Part shown: positions 6,974 through 13,112 of the stretch, one piece after another
Layout: each line of letters starts with the position of its first letter
Position numbering within the stretch: the stretch's first letter is position 1
Origin: Paracoccaceae bacterium
GTDB taxonomy: Bacteria > Pseudomonadota > Alphaproteobacteria > Rhodobacterales > Rhodobacteraceae
Direction: 5' to 3'
DNA: 18,806 bases
Assembly: GCA_024304875.1 (NCBI GenBank)
Contig: JAMWZF010000018.1
Coordinates: 1 to 18,806 of the forward strand
The notes under the pieces: generated by a model
What the model was told of the DNA's origin: nothing
The model's input: the letters and a program-made list of their open reading frames with translations, nothing else
Database searches by the model: none
Program-made: the position numbers and the translations under genes

Positions 6974-7612
6974 TCAGGCGCATTTGCGCTCCTCGGCCAC
7001 CACCGGCCGGCCGAACGCGGCAGCGAACCAGGCGTCCGCGACGATGGGGTCGAGGTCGGCCCGCGCATAGACCTTGTCGCGGTTCGCCGCCGCATAGCTC
7101 CACAATCCCACGCTGACGCGGTCGCGGCCGTCGCCAGCGCTGCCCAGGACATCGGGCTCGGCCCCGATCCGCTTGTAGATCCGGACCATGCGGGCGTCGA
7201 AGACACCCACAAGGTGGGTGAGGGAAAAGCCGCGCATGATGTCGCCGCAGGCCACCATCAGCGCGCCGGCCACCCGGGCCTCGGCCCCGCGAGCCAGGCA
7301 GAACCGGGTACACTCCCAGATCAGCGGTGACCGGATCTCGACCCCCTCCGTCAGGGCCACGAAATGGTCGTTCACCATGGTACGGCCCGTCGTCGGCAGA
7401 AACCTCATGGACCCGCCGTGGGTGCCGTCGGTCTTCTGCCAGATCACGTAGAGAGGATTCAGATCGTCGTAGGCATCCCGTTCATGCCCCTGGTCATCGA
7501 CCGTGACGGCCCATCCGAGGCGCGTGGCGAACTGCTCCGCCCGGTCGCGGAACATCGTGTCCGCCAGCCGGGGGAATGTATGAAGCTCGTCCGAGTAGAT
7601 GTAGCGCAGCAT
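6974..7612 (-). CDS. luxI: acyl-homoserine-lactone synthase (LuxI family)
   Basis: The 212-residue product makes an N-acyl-homoserine lactone signal from S-adenosylmethionine and an acyl carrier (ACP or CoA). All residues conserved in the LuxI family can be placed: Arg24 and Phe28 in FRDRAEQF, Trp34, Asp46 and Asp49 in RDAYDD, Arg70 in GGSMRFLPT, Phe84, Glu100 and Arg103 in WECTRF. The acyl chain length cannot be predicted by eye. The ATG at 7612 has AAGGAG 8 bases upstream. It lies 106 bases downstream of luxR on the same strand, in the usual luxR-luxI order, and that gap contains an 18-bp palindrome (7668-7685). The last residues EERKCA form a short tail after the core fold. Confidence 0.95.
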   Translation of the reverse strand: MLRYIYSDELHTFPRLADTMFRDRAEQFATRLGWAVTVDDQGHERDAYDDLNPLYVIWQKTDGTHGGSMRFLPTTGRTMVNDHFVALTEGVEIRSPLIWECTRFCLARGAEARVAGALMVACGDIMRGFSLTHLVGVFDARMVRIYKRIGAEPDVLGSAGDGRDRVSVGLWSYAAANRDKVYARADLDPIVADAWFAAAFGRPVVAEERKCA

Positions 7613-7667
7613 CGCCGCTCTCCTTGCCGCTGTCGAGGTGCGGGCAAGGTGAGCGGTCGGTGGTTAA

Positions 7668-7685
7668 CGGTCTCTGTGCGGACCG
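7668..7685 (-). promoter_or_regulatory. 18-bp palindrome upstream of luxI, possible LuxR-type site
   Basis: CGGTC (7668-7672) and GACCG (7681-7685) flank 8 bases, giving an 18-bp element 55 bases upstream of the luxI start. Size and place fit a lux box, but the usual CT...AG core of lux boxes is absent, so this is weak. A TTAACCA CtrA half-site-like sequence (minus strand) overlaps its luxI-proximal edge at 7662-7668. Confidence 0.35.
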
Positions 7686-7718
7686 AGTCACCCTTGTTGA
7701 AAGGTTTACGGCCGGGCC

Positions 7719-8543
7719 TCAGTTGGCAGCCGTCGCCCGGCGGGCGCTCTTGTCCTTGGCATCGGGCTCGACGTCGGCGGGGTCGAGGCCCGGCCAGGCT
7801 CCGATGGCCTCGCGCCGGGCGCCGCCGACCACGATCCGGCCGTCGGCCAGGGCCTTCGCGACGGCGTGGATCGTGTTCATCGCCCCCAGCTTGAACCGGG
7901 CACTCTCGATATAGGCGCGCAGGGTATGTTCCGAGATCTTCAGCATCTCGGCCACCTGCCCGCGCCCGTATCCCATCGCGAGAAAGGTCAGCGCATCCCC
8001 TTCGCGCGGCGACAGGGGCTTGGCCGGTTCCGGCGCCCTGCCGCGTGCCAGCTGGAGCGCCTGCTGGTTGAAATAGTGGGCGATCAGGATGAGATCCCGC
8101 TGGTTCGCCTCGGTGAAGGCCATCCACTCGTCGTCCTCGCAGGCGTGGCTGACCGAGAACAGGGCGAACTGCCCGCCGGGCCCGCGGACCGGCACGGAAA
8201 AGCCCTGGTTGCCCACGCCATGCGCTTCCGCATCGGCCAGAAAGGTCCTCGCCGCCTTGGAGGACCAGTCGAGCGCCTTCCAGTCGACCGGATGAAAGCG
8301 CTGAAAGCAGCCGAGCACGACCGGATCGACGCGCAGGTAGTCCTCGACGACGTAGCGGATGCACCATTCGCGGCTGTAGGTGCCGCAGCCATACTGCTGA
8401 CCGTCCGCGCTGACCCAGTGGTAGATTGCGTGTGAGACCCCGTAATGATCCCTCAGGTTTGCCACGATGTCCTGAAGCTGGTCTAACCTGTCAGCCGACT
8501 CCAACCTCGCCAGAAGTCCGTCGAGCCCGTCTGTCATCACCAT
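7719..8543 (-). CDS. luxR: LuxR-family quorum-sensing regulator
   Basis: The 274-residue protein has an autoinducer-binding domain (about 20-165) and a LuxR-type helix-turn-helix (about 177-235). The ligand-contact residues of TraR (Trp57, Tyr61, Asp70, Trp85) are matched with identical spacing by Trp60, Tyr64, Asp73 and Trp88. The DNA-binding part begins LSPREGDALTFLAMGYGRGQVAEMLKISEHTLRAYIESARFKLGA, with the invariant Glu181. A tail of about 35 residues rich in Asp, Ala, Lys and Arg follows the HTH and is longer than usual. The start is ATG 8543 (GGGGTG upstream, modest); ATG 8537 is an alternative. The start lies inside the end of a small upstream ORF. It very probably senses the lactone made by the adjacent synthase. 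Confidence 0.94.
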   Translation of the reverse strand: MVMTDGLDGLLARLESADRLDQLQDIVANLRDHYGVSHAIYHWVSADGQQYGCGTYSREWCIRYVVEDYLRVDPVVLGCFQRFHPVDWKALDWSSKAARTFLADAEAHGVGNQGFSVPVRGPGGQFALFSVSHACEDDEWMAFTEANQRDLILIAHYFNQQALQLARGRAPEPAKPLSPREGDALTFLAMGYGRGQVAEMLKISEHTLRAYIESARFKLGAMNTIHAVAKALADGRIVVGGARREAIGAWPGLDPADVEPDAKDKSARRATAAN

Positions 8544-8697
8544 TCGTCACCCCGTATCCCCCGTCGGACTGTCCGGCGATCTCGGCCCTGGCGACCACGG
8601 CGGTATCGGTCAACTGACCGGCGAGAGACGGCAACCCGTTCTGCTCCGCATAGGTCTTCAGGTCCGACAGAACGCTCAGTATCCAGTCATGTCCCAT
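8491..8697 (-). CDS. small conserved-looking ORF overlapping luxR
   Basis: A 68-residue ORF starts at ATG 8697 with a good minus-strand AAGAGGA ribosome binding site 6 bases away (8704-8710) and ends inside luxR, overlapping its first 53 bases. The first 40 residues (MGHDWILSVLSDLKTYAEQNGLPSLAGQLTDTAVVARAEIA) look like a compact helical hairpin with regular hydrophobic spacing; the rest, over the luxR overlap, looks unstructured. I recall similar small proteins starting with an xWIL-VL-DL-x-x-x-A-x-x-NGL pattern in Rhodobacterales, but cannot confirm it here. The function is unknown. The overlap suggests translational coupling to luxR. The other possibility is that it is only a leader ORF. 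Confidence 0.65.
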   Translation of the reverse strand: MGHDWILSVLSDLKTYAEQNGLPSLAGQLTDTAVVARAEIAGQSDGGYGVTNGDDRRARRTSGEVGVG

Positions 8698-8710
8698 GAG
8701 AATCCTCTTA

Positions 8711-8739
8711 GAGTTGGGTTAACGAAGGGTTAACAACTC
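8711..8739 (-). promoter_or_regulatory. CtrA-type site TTAA-N7-TTAAC upstream of the luxR locus
   Basis: TTAA (8719-8722), seven bases, then TTAAC (8730-8734) is a perfect match to the full CtrA consensus, and the motif also reads as TTAA-N7-TTAAC on the minus strand. The same bases form a direct repeat of GGGTTAAC with an 11-base period (8716-8723, 8727-8734) and lie inside an outer inverted repeat GAGTTG (8711-8716) / CAACTC (8734-8739). The core is about 20 bases upstream of the small ORF start. That position would overlap a promoter or its start site, so it could repress, or activate a transcript starting near or inside the small ORF. Confidence 0.65.
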
Positions 8740-8800
8740 AAAGTAACACAAGGCGTTGCCAAGAGGATATTCGCGGTTTCTTGCCCCCCAGAAATGGCGG

Positions 8801-8828
8801 GGGCGCGAGCCGTCACCGACTCGCGCCC
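8801..8828 (-). terminator. strong hairpin downstream of ccr
   Basis: GGGCGCGAG (8801-8809) and CTCGCGCCC (8820-8828) pair perfectly. With one wobble pair the stem extends to 12 pairs closed by a GUGA tetraloop on the minus-strand RNA. It lies 28 bases past the ccr stop. No long T-run follows, so termination may be inefficient or Rho-assisted, but it separates ccr from the luxR locus. Confidence 0.6.
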
Positions 8829-8855
8829 TGGTTGTATTCCGGGACGTCTATCCTG

Positions 8856-10136
8856 TCACCCGTGAAGTACGTCCTCGAGTGTCCGCAGGCCGGTCCGCGG
8901 CGACTGCACGAGGATCGCCATGTTCCCCGGCTTGTGCTCGTTCCGGCGCATCTTCATGTGCGCCTGCGGCAGGTCGGCCCAGGCAAAGACCTCGGACATG
9001 CAGGGATCTAGCCGCCGTTCCAGCATCAGCTTGTTCGCCGCCGAGGCCTGCTTGAGATGGGCGAAGTGCGAGCCCTGCAGGCGCTTCTGGTGCATCCACA
9101 TGTAGCGGACGTCGAAGGTGCAGTTGAACCCGGTCGTGCCGGCGCAGATCACGACCATCCCGCCCTTCTTCACCACGAAGGTCGAGACCGGGAAGGTCGC
9201 CTCGCCCGGATGCTCGAACACCATGTCGACGTTCACGCCCTTGCCGGTGATGTCCCAGATCGCCTTGCCGAACTTGCGCGCCTCGGCGAACCACGTCGCG
9301 TATTCCGGGGTGTTCACCTCGGGCAGCTGGCCCCAGCAGTCGAAATCGCGCCGGTTGATGACGCCCTTCGCGCCGAGGCCCATGACGAAGTCGCGCTTGT
9401 CCTCGTCCGAGATCACCCCGATGGCGTTGGCGCCCGCGGTATTGATCAGCTGGATCGCGTAGGAGCCGAGCCCCCCCGACGCGCCCCAGACCAGCACGTT
9501 CTGACCGGGCTTGAGGTCGTGCGGTTCGTGCCCGAACAGCATCCGGTAGGCGGTGGCGAGGGTCAGGGTGTAGCAGGCGCTTTCCTCCCAGGTCAGGTGC
9601 TTGGGCCGGGGCATCAGCTGCTGGGCCTGGACCCGGGTGAACTGGGCGAAGGAGCCGTCCGGCGTCTCGTACCCCCAGATCCGCTGGGAGGGGGAATACA
9701 TCGGATCGCCGCCGTTGCACTCCTCGTCGTCGCCGTCGTCCTGGTTGCAGTGGATGACGACCTCGTCGCCCACCTTCCAGCGCTTCACCTTGTCGCCCAC
9801 GGCCCAGACGATGCCCGAGGCGTCGGAGCCGGCGATGTGGTAATCGGCCTTGTGGACGTCGAACATGCTGATCGGCTTGCCGAGGCCGGCCCAGACGCCG
9901 TTGTAGTTCACCCCGGCGGCCATCACGAGGACCAGCACCTCGTTGCTGTCGATCTTCGGCGTATCGACCACCTCGACCTCGAAGGCCCTGTCGGGTTCGC
10001 CCTGCCGCTCGCGCCGGATGGTCCAGGCGTACATCTGCTGCGGCACGTGGCCCATCGGGGGGATCTCCCCCATCTCGTAGAGGTCCTTCTGGGGCGCCGC
10101 GTAGGACGCGCCGTCAGCCTTCTGATCCAGGGCCAT
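8856..10136 (-). CDS. ccrA: crotonyl-CoA carboxylase/reductase
   Basis: The 426-residue enzyme reductively carboxylates crotonyl-CoA with CO2 and NADPH to (2S)-ethylmalonyl-CoA, the committed step of the ethylmalonyl-CoA pathway for acetyl-CoA assimilation. It is a medium-chain dehydrogenase/reductase with the long insert typical of Ccr (HCNQDDGDDEECNGGDPMYSPSQRIWGYETPDGSFAQFTRVQ) and the NADPH motif VWGASGGLGSYAIQ. Other family blocks are MAAGVNYNGVWAGLG, IAGSDASGIVWAVGDKVKRWKVGDEV, VFEHPGEATFP and CTFDVRYMWMHQKRLQGSHFA. I choose ATG 10136 (MALDQKADG...) because GGAGG stands just upstream and relatives start with MALD; ATG 10151 is five codons longer. The partner mutase gene ecm is at 13182-15161 on the other strand, as part of the same metabolic region. 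Confidence 0.96.
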   Translation of the reverse strand: MALDQKADGASYAAPQKDLYEMGEIPPMGHVPQQMYAWTIRRERQGEPDRAFEVEVVDTPKIDSNEVLVLVMAAGVNYNGVWAGLGKPISMFDVHKADYHIAGSDASGIVWAVGDKVKRWKVGDEVVIHCNQDDGDDEECNGGDPMYSPSQRIWGYETPDGSFAQFTRVQAQQLMPRPKHLTWEESACYTLTLATAYRMLFGHEPHDLKPGQNVLVWGASGGLGSYAIQLINTAGANAIGVISDEDKRDFVMGLGAKGVINRRDFDCWGQLPEVNTPEYATWFAEARKFGKAIWDITGKGVNVDMVFEHPGEATFPVSTFVVKKGGMVVICAGTTGFNCTFDVRYMWMHQKRLQGSHFAHLKQASAANKLMLERRLDPCMSEVFAWADLPQAHMKMRRNEHKPGNMAILVQSPRTGLRTLEDVLHG

Positions 10137-10328
10137 CTCTGCCTCCGCCATCTCGTTTCATCCCTTGCCGACGGGGGGTTCACACCCCCGCTGCCGCGCC
10201 GCAGAATCGGCACGTCCTCGGATGGGATATAATCGGCGAAGTAATATTGCAACCGAGGCGACTGCTGTTTTGGAATTTTATTTCTTCCGCATCGCAGCAA
10301 CCGGCCCGGCTTCTTGTTACCTCACGGA
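10137..10328 (-). promoter_or_regulatory. ccr upstream region with leader hairpin
   Basis: This gene-free stretch upstream of ccr has a drop in GC around 10220-10290. On the minus strand it contains TTATAT/TATATC (10226-10232) as a possible -10 box, about 90 bases before the ccr ATG, without a convincing -35; ATTGCAAC occurs at 10246-10253. In the predicted leader, GGGGGT (10174-10179) and ACCCCC (10184-10189) form a 6-bp hairpin with a GUGA loop on the minus-strand RNA, 38 bases before the ATG. I see no further gene. Confidence 0.4.
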
Positions 10329-10359
10329 GCCTCGCCCGGGCTGGATGGCCGGGCGAGGC
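10329..10359 (-). terminator. hairpin downstream of the lipoprotein gene
   Basis: GCCTCGCCCGG (10329-10339) and CCGGGCGAGGC (10349-10359) are a perfect 11-bp inverted repeat with a 9-base loop. It starts 19 bases past the stop of the lipoprotein gene on the minus strand. There is no T-run, but the stem is very stable. It probably ends the lipoprotein transcript before the ccr promoter. Confidence 0.6.
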
Positions 10360-10378
10360 GCGCGCGACGGTCGGTCCG

Positions 10379-10723
10379 CTAGCGGATCGTGTAGGTGGAG
10401 ATCCGGCAAACGTTCACGTTGTAATCCTCGATGATGCGGCCGGAGGTCAGCTCGATCTTGAAATCAAAGCTGCACACGTTCGACCCGTCGTTGAAATCGA
10501 TATTGACCGAGCTGCCGTTGGGCAGGACGTTGGCGCCAAGGATGTCCTCCTCCCAGCTCGACCGGGTCGAGTTGGAGCCGTAGAAGCGGTACACCGTACT
10601 GCCCGACTGGTTGACGATCAGAACGTTCCGGTTGGCCATCACCACGGCGGTGGTCGTGGTTTCCTCGACGCAGCCCGACAGCATGGCGAGAGCGGCCGCG
10701 ACCGCGATTGACTTCATGTACAT
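10379..10723 (-). CDS. small lipoprotein of unknown function
   Basis: The 114-residue protein has a lipoprotein signal peptide: MYMKSIAVAAALAMLSGC with lipobox LSGC (15-18), so Cys18 would be lipidated and the protein anchored in the cell envelope. The mature part is short and beta-rich (NVLIVNQSGSTVYRFYGSNSTRSSWEEDILGANVLPNGSSVNIDF) with two further cysteines in NVCSFDFKIEL and NVCRISTYTI, possibly a disulfide. The pattern of an N-Q/G-S-G segment, SWEEDILG, and paired cysteines near the end resembles a family of small exported proteins common in Rhodobacteraceae (sometimes mislabelled argininosuccinate lyase); its function is unknown. ATG 10723 has AGGGATG upstream; ATG 10717 is an alternative. 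It stands alone, between its own palindrome-bearing upstream region and a strong hairpin. Confidence 0.8.
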   Translation of the reverse strand: MYMKSIAVAAALAMLSGCVEETTTTAVVMANRNVLIVNQSGSTVYRFYGSNSTRSSWEEDILGANVLPNGSSVNIDFNDGSNVCSFDFKIELTSGRIIEDYNVNVCRISTYTIR

Positions 10724-10770
10724 GGGTTACCCATCCCTTTTCTTGAAATCTTCCTTTGCGCGCCGTGAGA

Positions 10771-10786
10771 TTCACGACAACGTGAA
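10771..10786 (-). promoter_or_regulatory. 16-bp palindrome upstream of the lipoprotein gene
   Basis: TTCACG (10771-10776) and CGTGAA (10781-10786) form a perfect 6-bp inverted repeat with spacer ACAA, about 48 bases before the lipoprotein ATG. Position and symmetry fit a dimeric repressor or activator site. The regulator is unknown. Confidence 0.4.
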
Positions 10787-10800
10787 GATACGTTACGAGG

Positions 10801-10832
10801 GAAAAAGTCTTACGCCAAGTCAGTTACTTGGC
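10801..10832 (-). terminator. Rho-independent terminator of the acyltransferase gene
   Basis: On the minus strand, GCCAAGT and ACTTGGC (10814-10820 and 10826-10832) form a 7-bp stem with a 5-base loop, followed within 7 bases by a run of five T (10802-10806 region). The stem includes the stop codon of the acyltransferase. This is the only hairpin in the window with a proper T-run. Confidence 0.7.
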
Positions 10833-12166
10833 AGATGATGGGCGATCGAGGCGGCGTAGAATTCCAGCACGACCTCCTGACCCGACACCGGGGTGCCGTC
10901 ACTTTCGACAAGGCCGCGCCGCAGGAGCCTCGCCCGCGCCTCTGTCACCACGTCCTCGGCAGTCCGGTCCGGGACCGGCGCGCCGGCCGCACGGGCGGCT
11001 GCGATCAGTTCCTCGACGGCGGGCAGAATGGCATGACCACGCGCGCCTTGCAGGACGGCCGTGGCGACCAGCGGCACCGGCACGACCGGCACCGTGGCGG
11101 CGATCCGCGCCATCAGTTCCGTCGCCAGCGCCTCGGCCAGATCGCCCTCACGCCCGGCGGCGAACTCCGACAGGGCCAGCGGCCGGCCGAAGCTGACGAC
11201 GCCCTCGCCGAAGGTGTCGAACCGGCCCCGCAGGCGCGTCCAGATATGCCGCATCAGGTTCCAGCCGATCTGCGGGAGCGGCGCGCGGAAGCGCCGCTCG
11301 CCCGAGGCCGCCGCCTCGATCAGGATGCGATCTTCCAGCACGCGGTCGTAGTTCAGCGCGACGGGCACGAAGACGACATCGCGCCGGGAAGTATCGACGC
11401 TGCTCGCGATGTAGCTGAGCAGGCCGAGCTTGGGCGGCGCGATGCGCCCGTCGAGGCTGAGGCCGCCTTCAGGGAAGAGGGCCTGGCTGACCCCGTTCTC
11501 GGTCGCGATCTGGACGTAGCGGGCAAGGACCCGTCGATAGAGCAGGCCGCGCGACCGGCGGCGGATGAAGTAGGCGCCCATCATCCGGATGATCCACGAC
11601 ATCGGCCAGATGCGGGCCCATTCGCCCACCGCGTAGGACAGGGTCGACGCCTGGCTGACGAGGTAGGTCACCAGCACGTAGTCCATGTTCGACCGGTGGT
11701 TCATCACGAAGACGACCGTGGCGTCGGGGCTGACCTCCTCGAACCGGGCACGGTCGAAGTCGCCGACCCGGATGCGGTAGACCGACCGGGCCAGCCAGCG
11801 GGCGACGCGGATGCCGAAGCCGAAGTAGGCCGTCGCGGAAAACGACGGGACGATCTCGCGCGCGTAGCGTTCGGCCTGTTCGGCGGCCACCTGCTGCGGG
11901 ATGCCCTCGGCGCGGGCGTGGTCCTGCACCGCCTCGATCACCTGCGGGTCGTACTTCAGGCGCTGGATCGTGTCGAACCGCCGGGCAAGCTTGAACGGCT
12001 CGATCGGGCGGGCCAGCCGCTTGTTGACCCGGGCCACCACCCGCTCGGCCCGCTTGCGAAAGAACCACCGGACGGAGGGGAACAGGAAATGGCTCGCCAC
12101 CGTGATCGCGGCGAAGAGCACGATCAGGACGAGCAACCAAACCGGCAGTTCAACCGTTTGCAACAT
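10820..12166 (-). CDS. PlsB/PlsC-like glycerophosphate acyltransferase
   Basis: The 448-residue protein belongs to the glycerolipid acyltransferase superfamily, which transfers acyl chains to glycerol 3-phosphate or lysophosphatidate at the inner membrane. Motif I is NHRSNMD with His157 and Asp162 (HX4D), motif II GAYFIRRRS (197-205), motif III FPEGGLS (231-237), and motif IV FVPVALNYDRVLED further on. One membrane helix is at residues 7-27. Its length is between PlsC (about 240) and E. coli PlsB (about 800), and NHRSNMDYVLV is more PlsB-like, so the position acylated is open. I choose ATG 12166 (MLQTVELPVWLLVLIVLF) because it leads into the membrane helix; the frame is open to 12271, but that overlaps the divergent channel gene. 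No good ribosome binding site is seen. The neighbouring genes ccr and ecm belong to acyl-CoA metabolism. Confidence 0.87.
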   Translation of the reverse strand: MLQTVELPVWLLVLIVLFAAITVASHFLFPSVRWFFRKRAERVVARVNKRLARPIEPFKLARRFDTIQRLKYDPQVIEAVQDHARAEGIPQQVAAEQAERYAREIVPSFSATAYFGFGIRVARWLARSVYRIRVGDFDRARFEEVSPDATVVFVMNHRSNMDYVLVTYLVSQASTLSYAVGEWARIWPMSWIIRMMGAYFIRRRSRGLLYRRVLARYVQIATENGVSQALFPEGGLSLDGRIAPPKLGLLSYIASSVDTSRRDVVFVPVALNYDRVLEDRILIEAAASGERRFRAPLPQIGWNLMRHIWTRLRGRFDTFGEGVVSFGRPLALSEFAAGREGDLAEALATELMARIAATVPVVPVPLVATAVLQGARGHAILPAVEELIAAARAAGAPVPDRTAEDVVTEARARLLRRGLVESDGTPVSGQEVVLEFYAASIAHHLPSN

Positions 12167-12175
12167 GATTGCAAC
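12157..12175. repeat. paired TTGCAAC repeat at the acyltransferase start
   Basis: TTTGCAAC (12157-12164) and ATTGCAAC (12168-12175) are direct repeats with an 11-base period that bracket the acyltransferase start codon. A third copy, ATTGCAAC, stands upstream of ccr at 10246-10253. TTTGCAAA-type repeats are recognised by ScfR/RamB-family acyl-CoA-responsive regulators, but the spacing here differs from the one I recall for PccR. Confidence 0.35.
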
Positions 12176-12202
12176 GTGGCAGGTCGGATCGGGGCGGTAA
12201 AT

Positions 12203-12218
12203 CCCGGATAGATCCGGG
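12203..12218. promoter_or_regulatory. perfect palindrome between divergent acyltransferase and channel genes
   Basis: CCCGGAT (12203-12209) and ATCCGGG (12212-12218) form a perfect inverted repeat with a 2-base spacer in the 98-base divergent gap. It is about 15 bases upstream of TATAGC (12234-12239), a possible -10 of the channel gene, so it would cover the -35 position. Confidence 0.45.
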
Positions 12219-12264
12219 CCGTCGCTGTGGCCGTATAGCACTGGCCCCGAAAGGAACCGACCGG

Positions 12265-13089
12265 ATGCCAAAAAGCGATTATCTCAGAGCCAAGGAAGCC
12301 GAGAAAAATCAGGAAACCGCCATCACCGAGGCGCTTCGCCTGACCTCGGCGCAGATCTTCGAGGTGATCAAGCGCGACGGCGAGGAGGAACTTCGCAGGC
12401 CGACGACCTCGCTGATCTGGTCCGGGATCGCGGCGGGCATCCTCATCGCCTTTTCGCCCATCGCCATGGGCATCTTCCGCGCCCACATGCCCGACCAGCC
12501 CTGGCGCCCGCTGATCGAATGCATCGGCTACAGCTTCGGCTTCCTGCTCGTGATCCTCGGACGGATGCAGCTGTTCACCGAGAACACGATCACCACGATC
12601 CTGCCGATGACCGACAACCCCCGCCGCTGCGGGCCGCAGGTCGTCCGGCTCTGGTCCATCGTCTTTGCGGCCAACATGATCGGGGCGCTGATCGCCGCCA
12701 TGGTCATGGTCTGGGCCGGCGCGGTCCGGCCCGACCATCTGGCCGCGATCCTCGACATCTCGGCCCATGTCGCCGAGATCCCGCCGCTCGAGACCCTGAT
12801 CCGGGGCATTCCCGCGGGCATCCTGATCGCCGCCATCGTCTGGATGCTGCCGACCGCAGGTGCGGCCGCCTTCTGGGTGATCCTTCTCTTCACCTATCTC
12901 ATCGCCCTCGGCGGCTTTACCCACGTCATCGCCGGCGCGGTCGAGATTTTCACCCTCGTCGTGAACGGCGACATCGGCCTCGGCGCCGGGGTCTTCGGGT
13001 TCATCCTGCCTGCCTTGGCCGGCAACGTGTTGGGCGGCACGGCGGTCTTCACCCTCATGGCCCGGCGGCAGGTCATCGCGGAAGTCTGA
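12265..13089 (+). CDS. formate/nitrite transporter (FNT) family channel, YfdC-like
   Basis: The 274-residue inner-membrane protein belongs to the FNT family, pentameric channels for small monovalent anions such as formate, nitrite or hydrosulfide. A cytoplasmic N-terminal segment of about 45 residues ends in RRPTTSLIWSGIAAGILIAFSPIAMG, the first helix. GFLLVILGRMQLFTENTITTILPM is the first signature segment (LGR-x-QLFTEN, as in the YfdC subgroup), and IALGGFTHVIAGAVEIF the second half. ATG 12265 has AAAGGA upstream and gives the usual N-terminus; the frame runs open to 12169, but that lies in the promoter region. It is divergent from the acyltransferase and followed by ecm in the same direction. 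Its substrate is unknown; short organic acids would suit the metabolic context, but this is an inference. Confidence 0.9.
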   Translation: MPKSDYLRAKEAEKNQETAITEALRLTSAQIFEVIKRDGEEELRRPTTSLIWSGIAAGILIAFSPIAMGIFRAHMPDQPWRPLIECIGYSFGFLLVILGRMQLFTENTITTILPMTDNPRRCGPQVVRLWSIVFAANMIGALIAAMVMVWAGAVRPDHLAAILDISAHVAEIPPLETLIRGIPAGILIAAIVWMLPTAGAAAFWVILLFTYLIALGGFTHVIAGAVEIFTLVVNGDIGLGAGVFGFILPALAGNVLGGTAVFTLMARRQVIAEV

Positions 13090-13112
13090 CGCGGGCGCCG
13101 CACCGCAGCGAA

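Noticed and set aside
5460..7070. 536-codon open frame on the plus strand opposite the helicase
   Set aside because: It runs through the complete helicase motifs on the other strand and crosses into luxI; its composition is typical of a shadow frame.
10835..12211. 458-codon open frame on the plus strand opposite the acyltransferase
   Set aside because: The minus strand has all four acyltransferase motifs; the plus frame is Arg/Gly/Asp/His-rich and has no domain.
12169..12264. 32-residue N-terminal extension of the FNT channel
   Set aside because: It lies in the divergent promoter region, is Arg/Gly-rich, and the ATG at 12265 has a ribosome binding site and a normal N-terminus.
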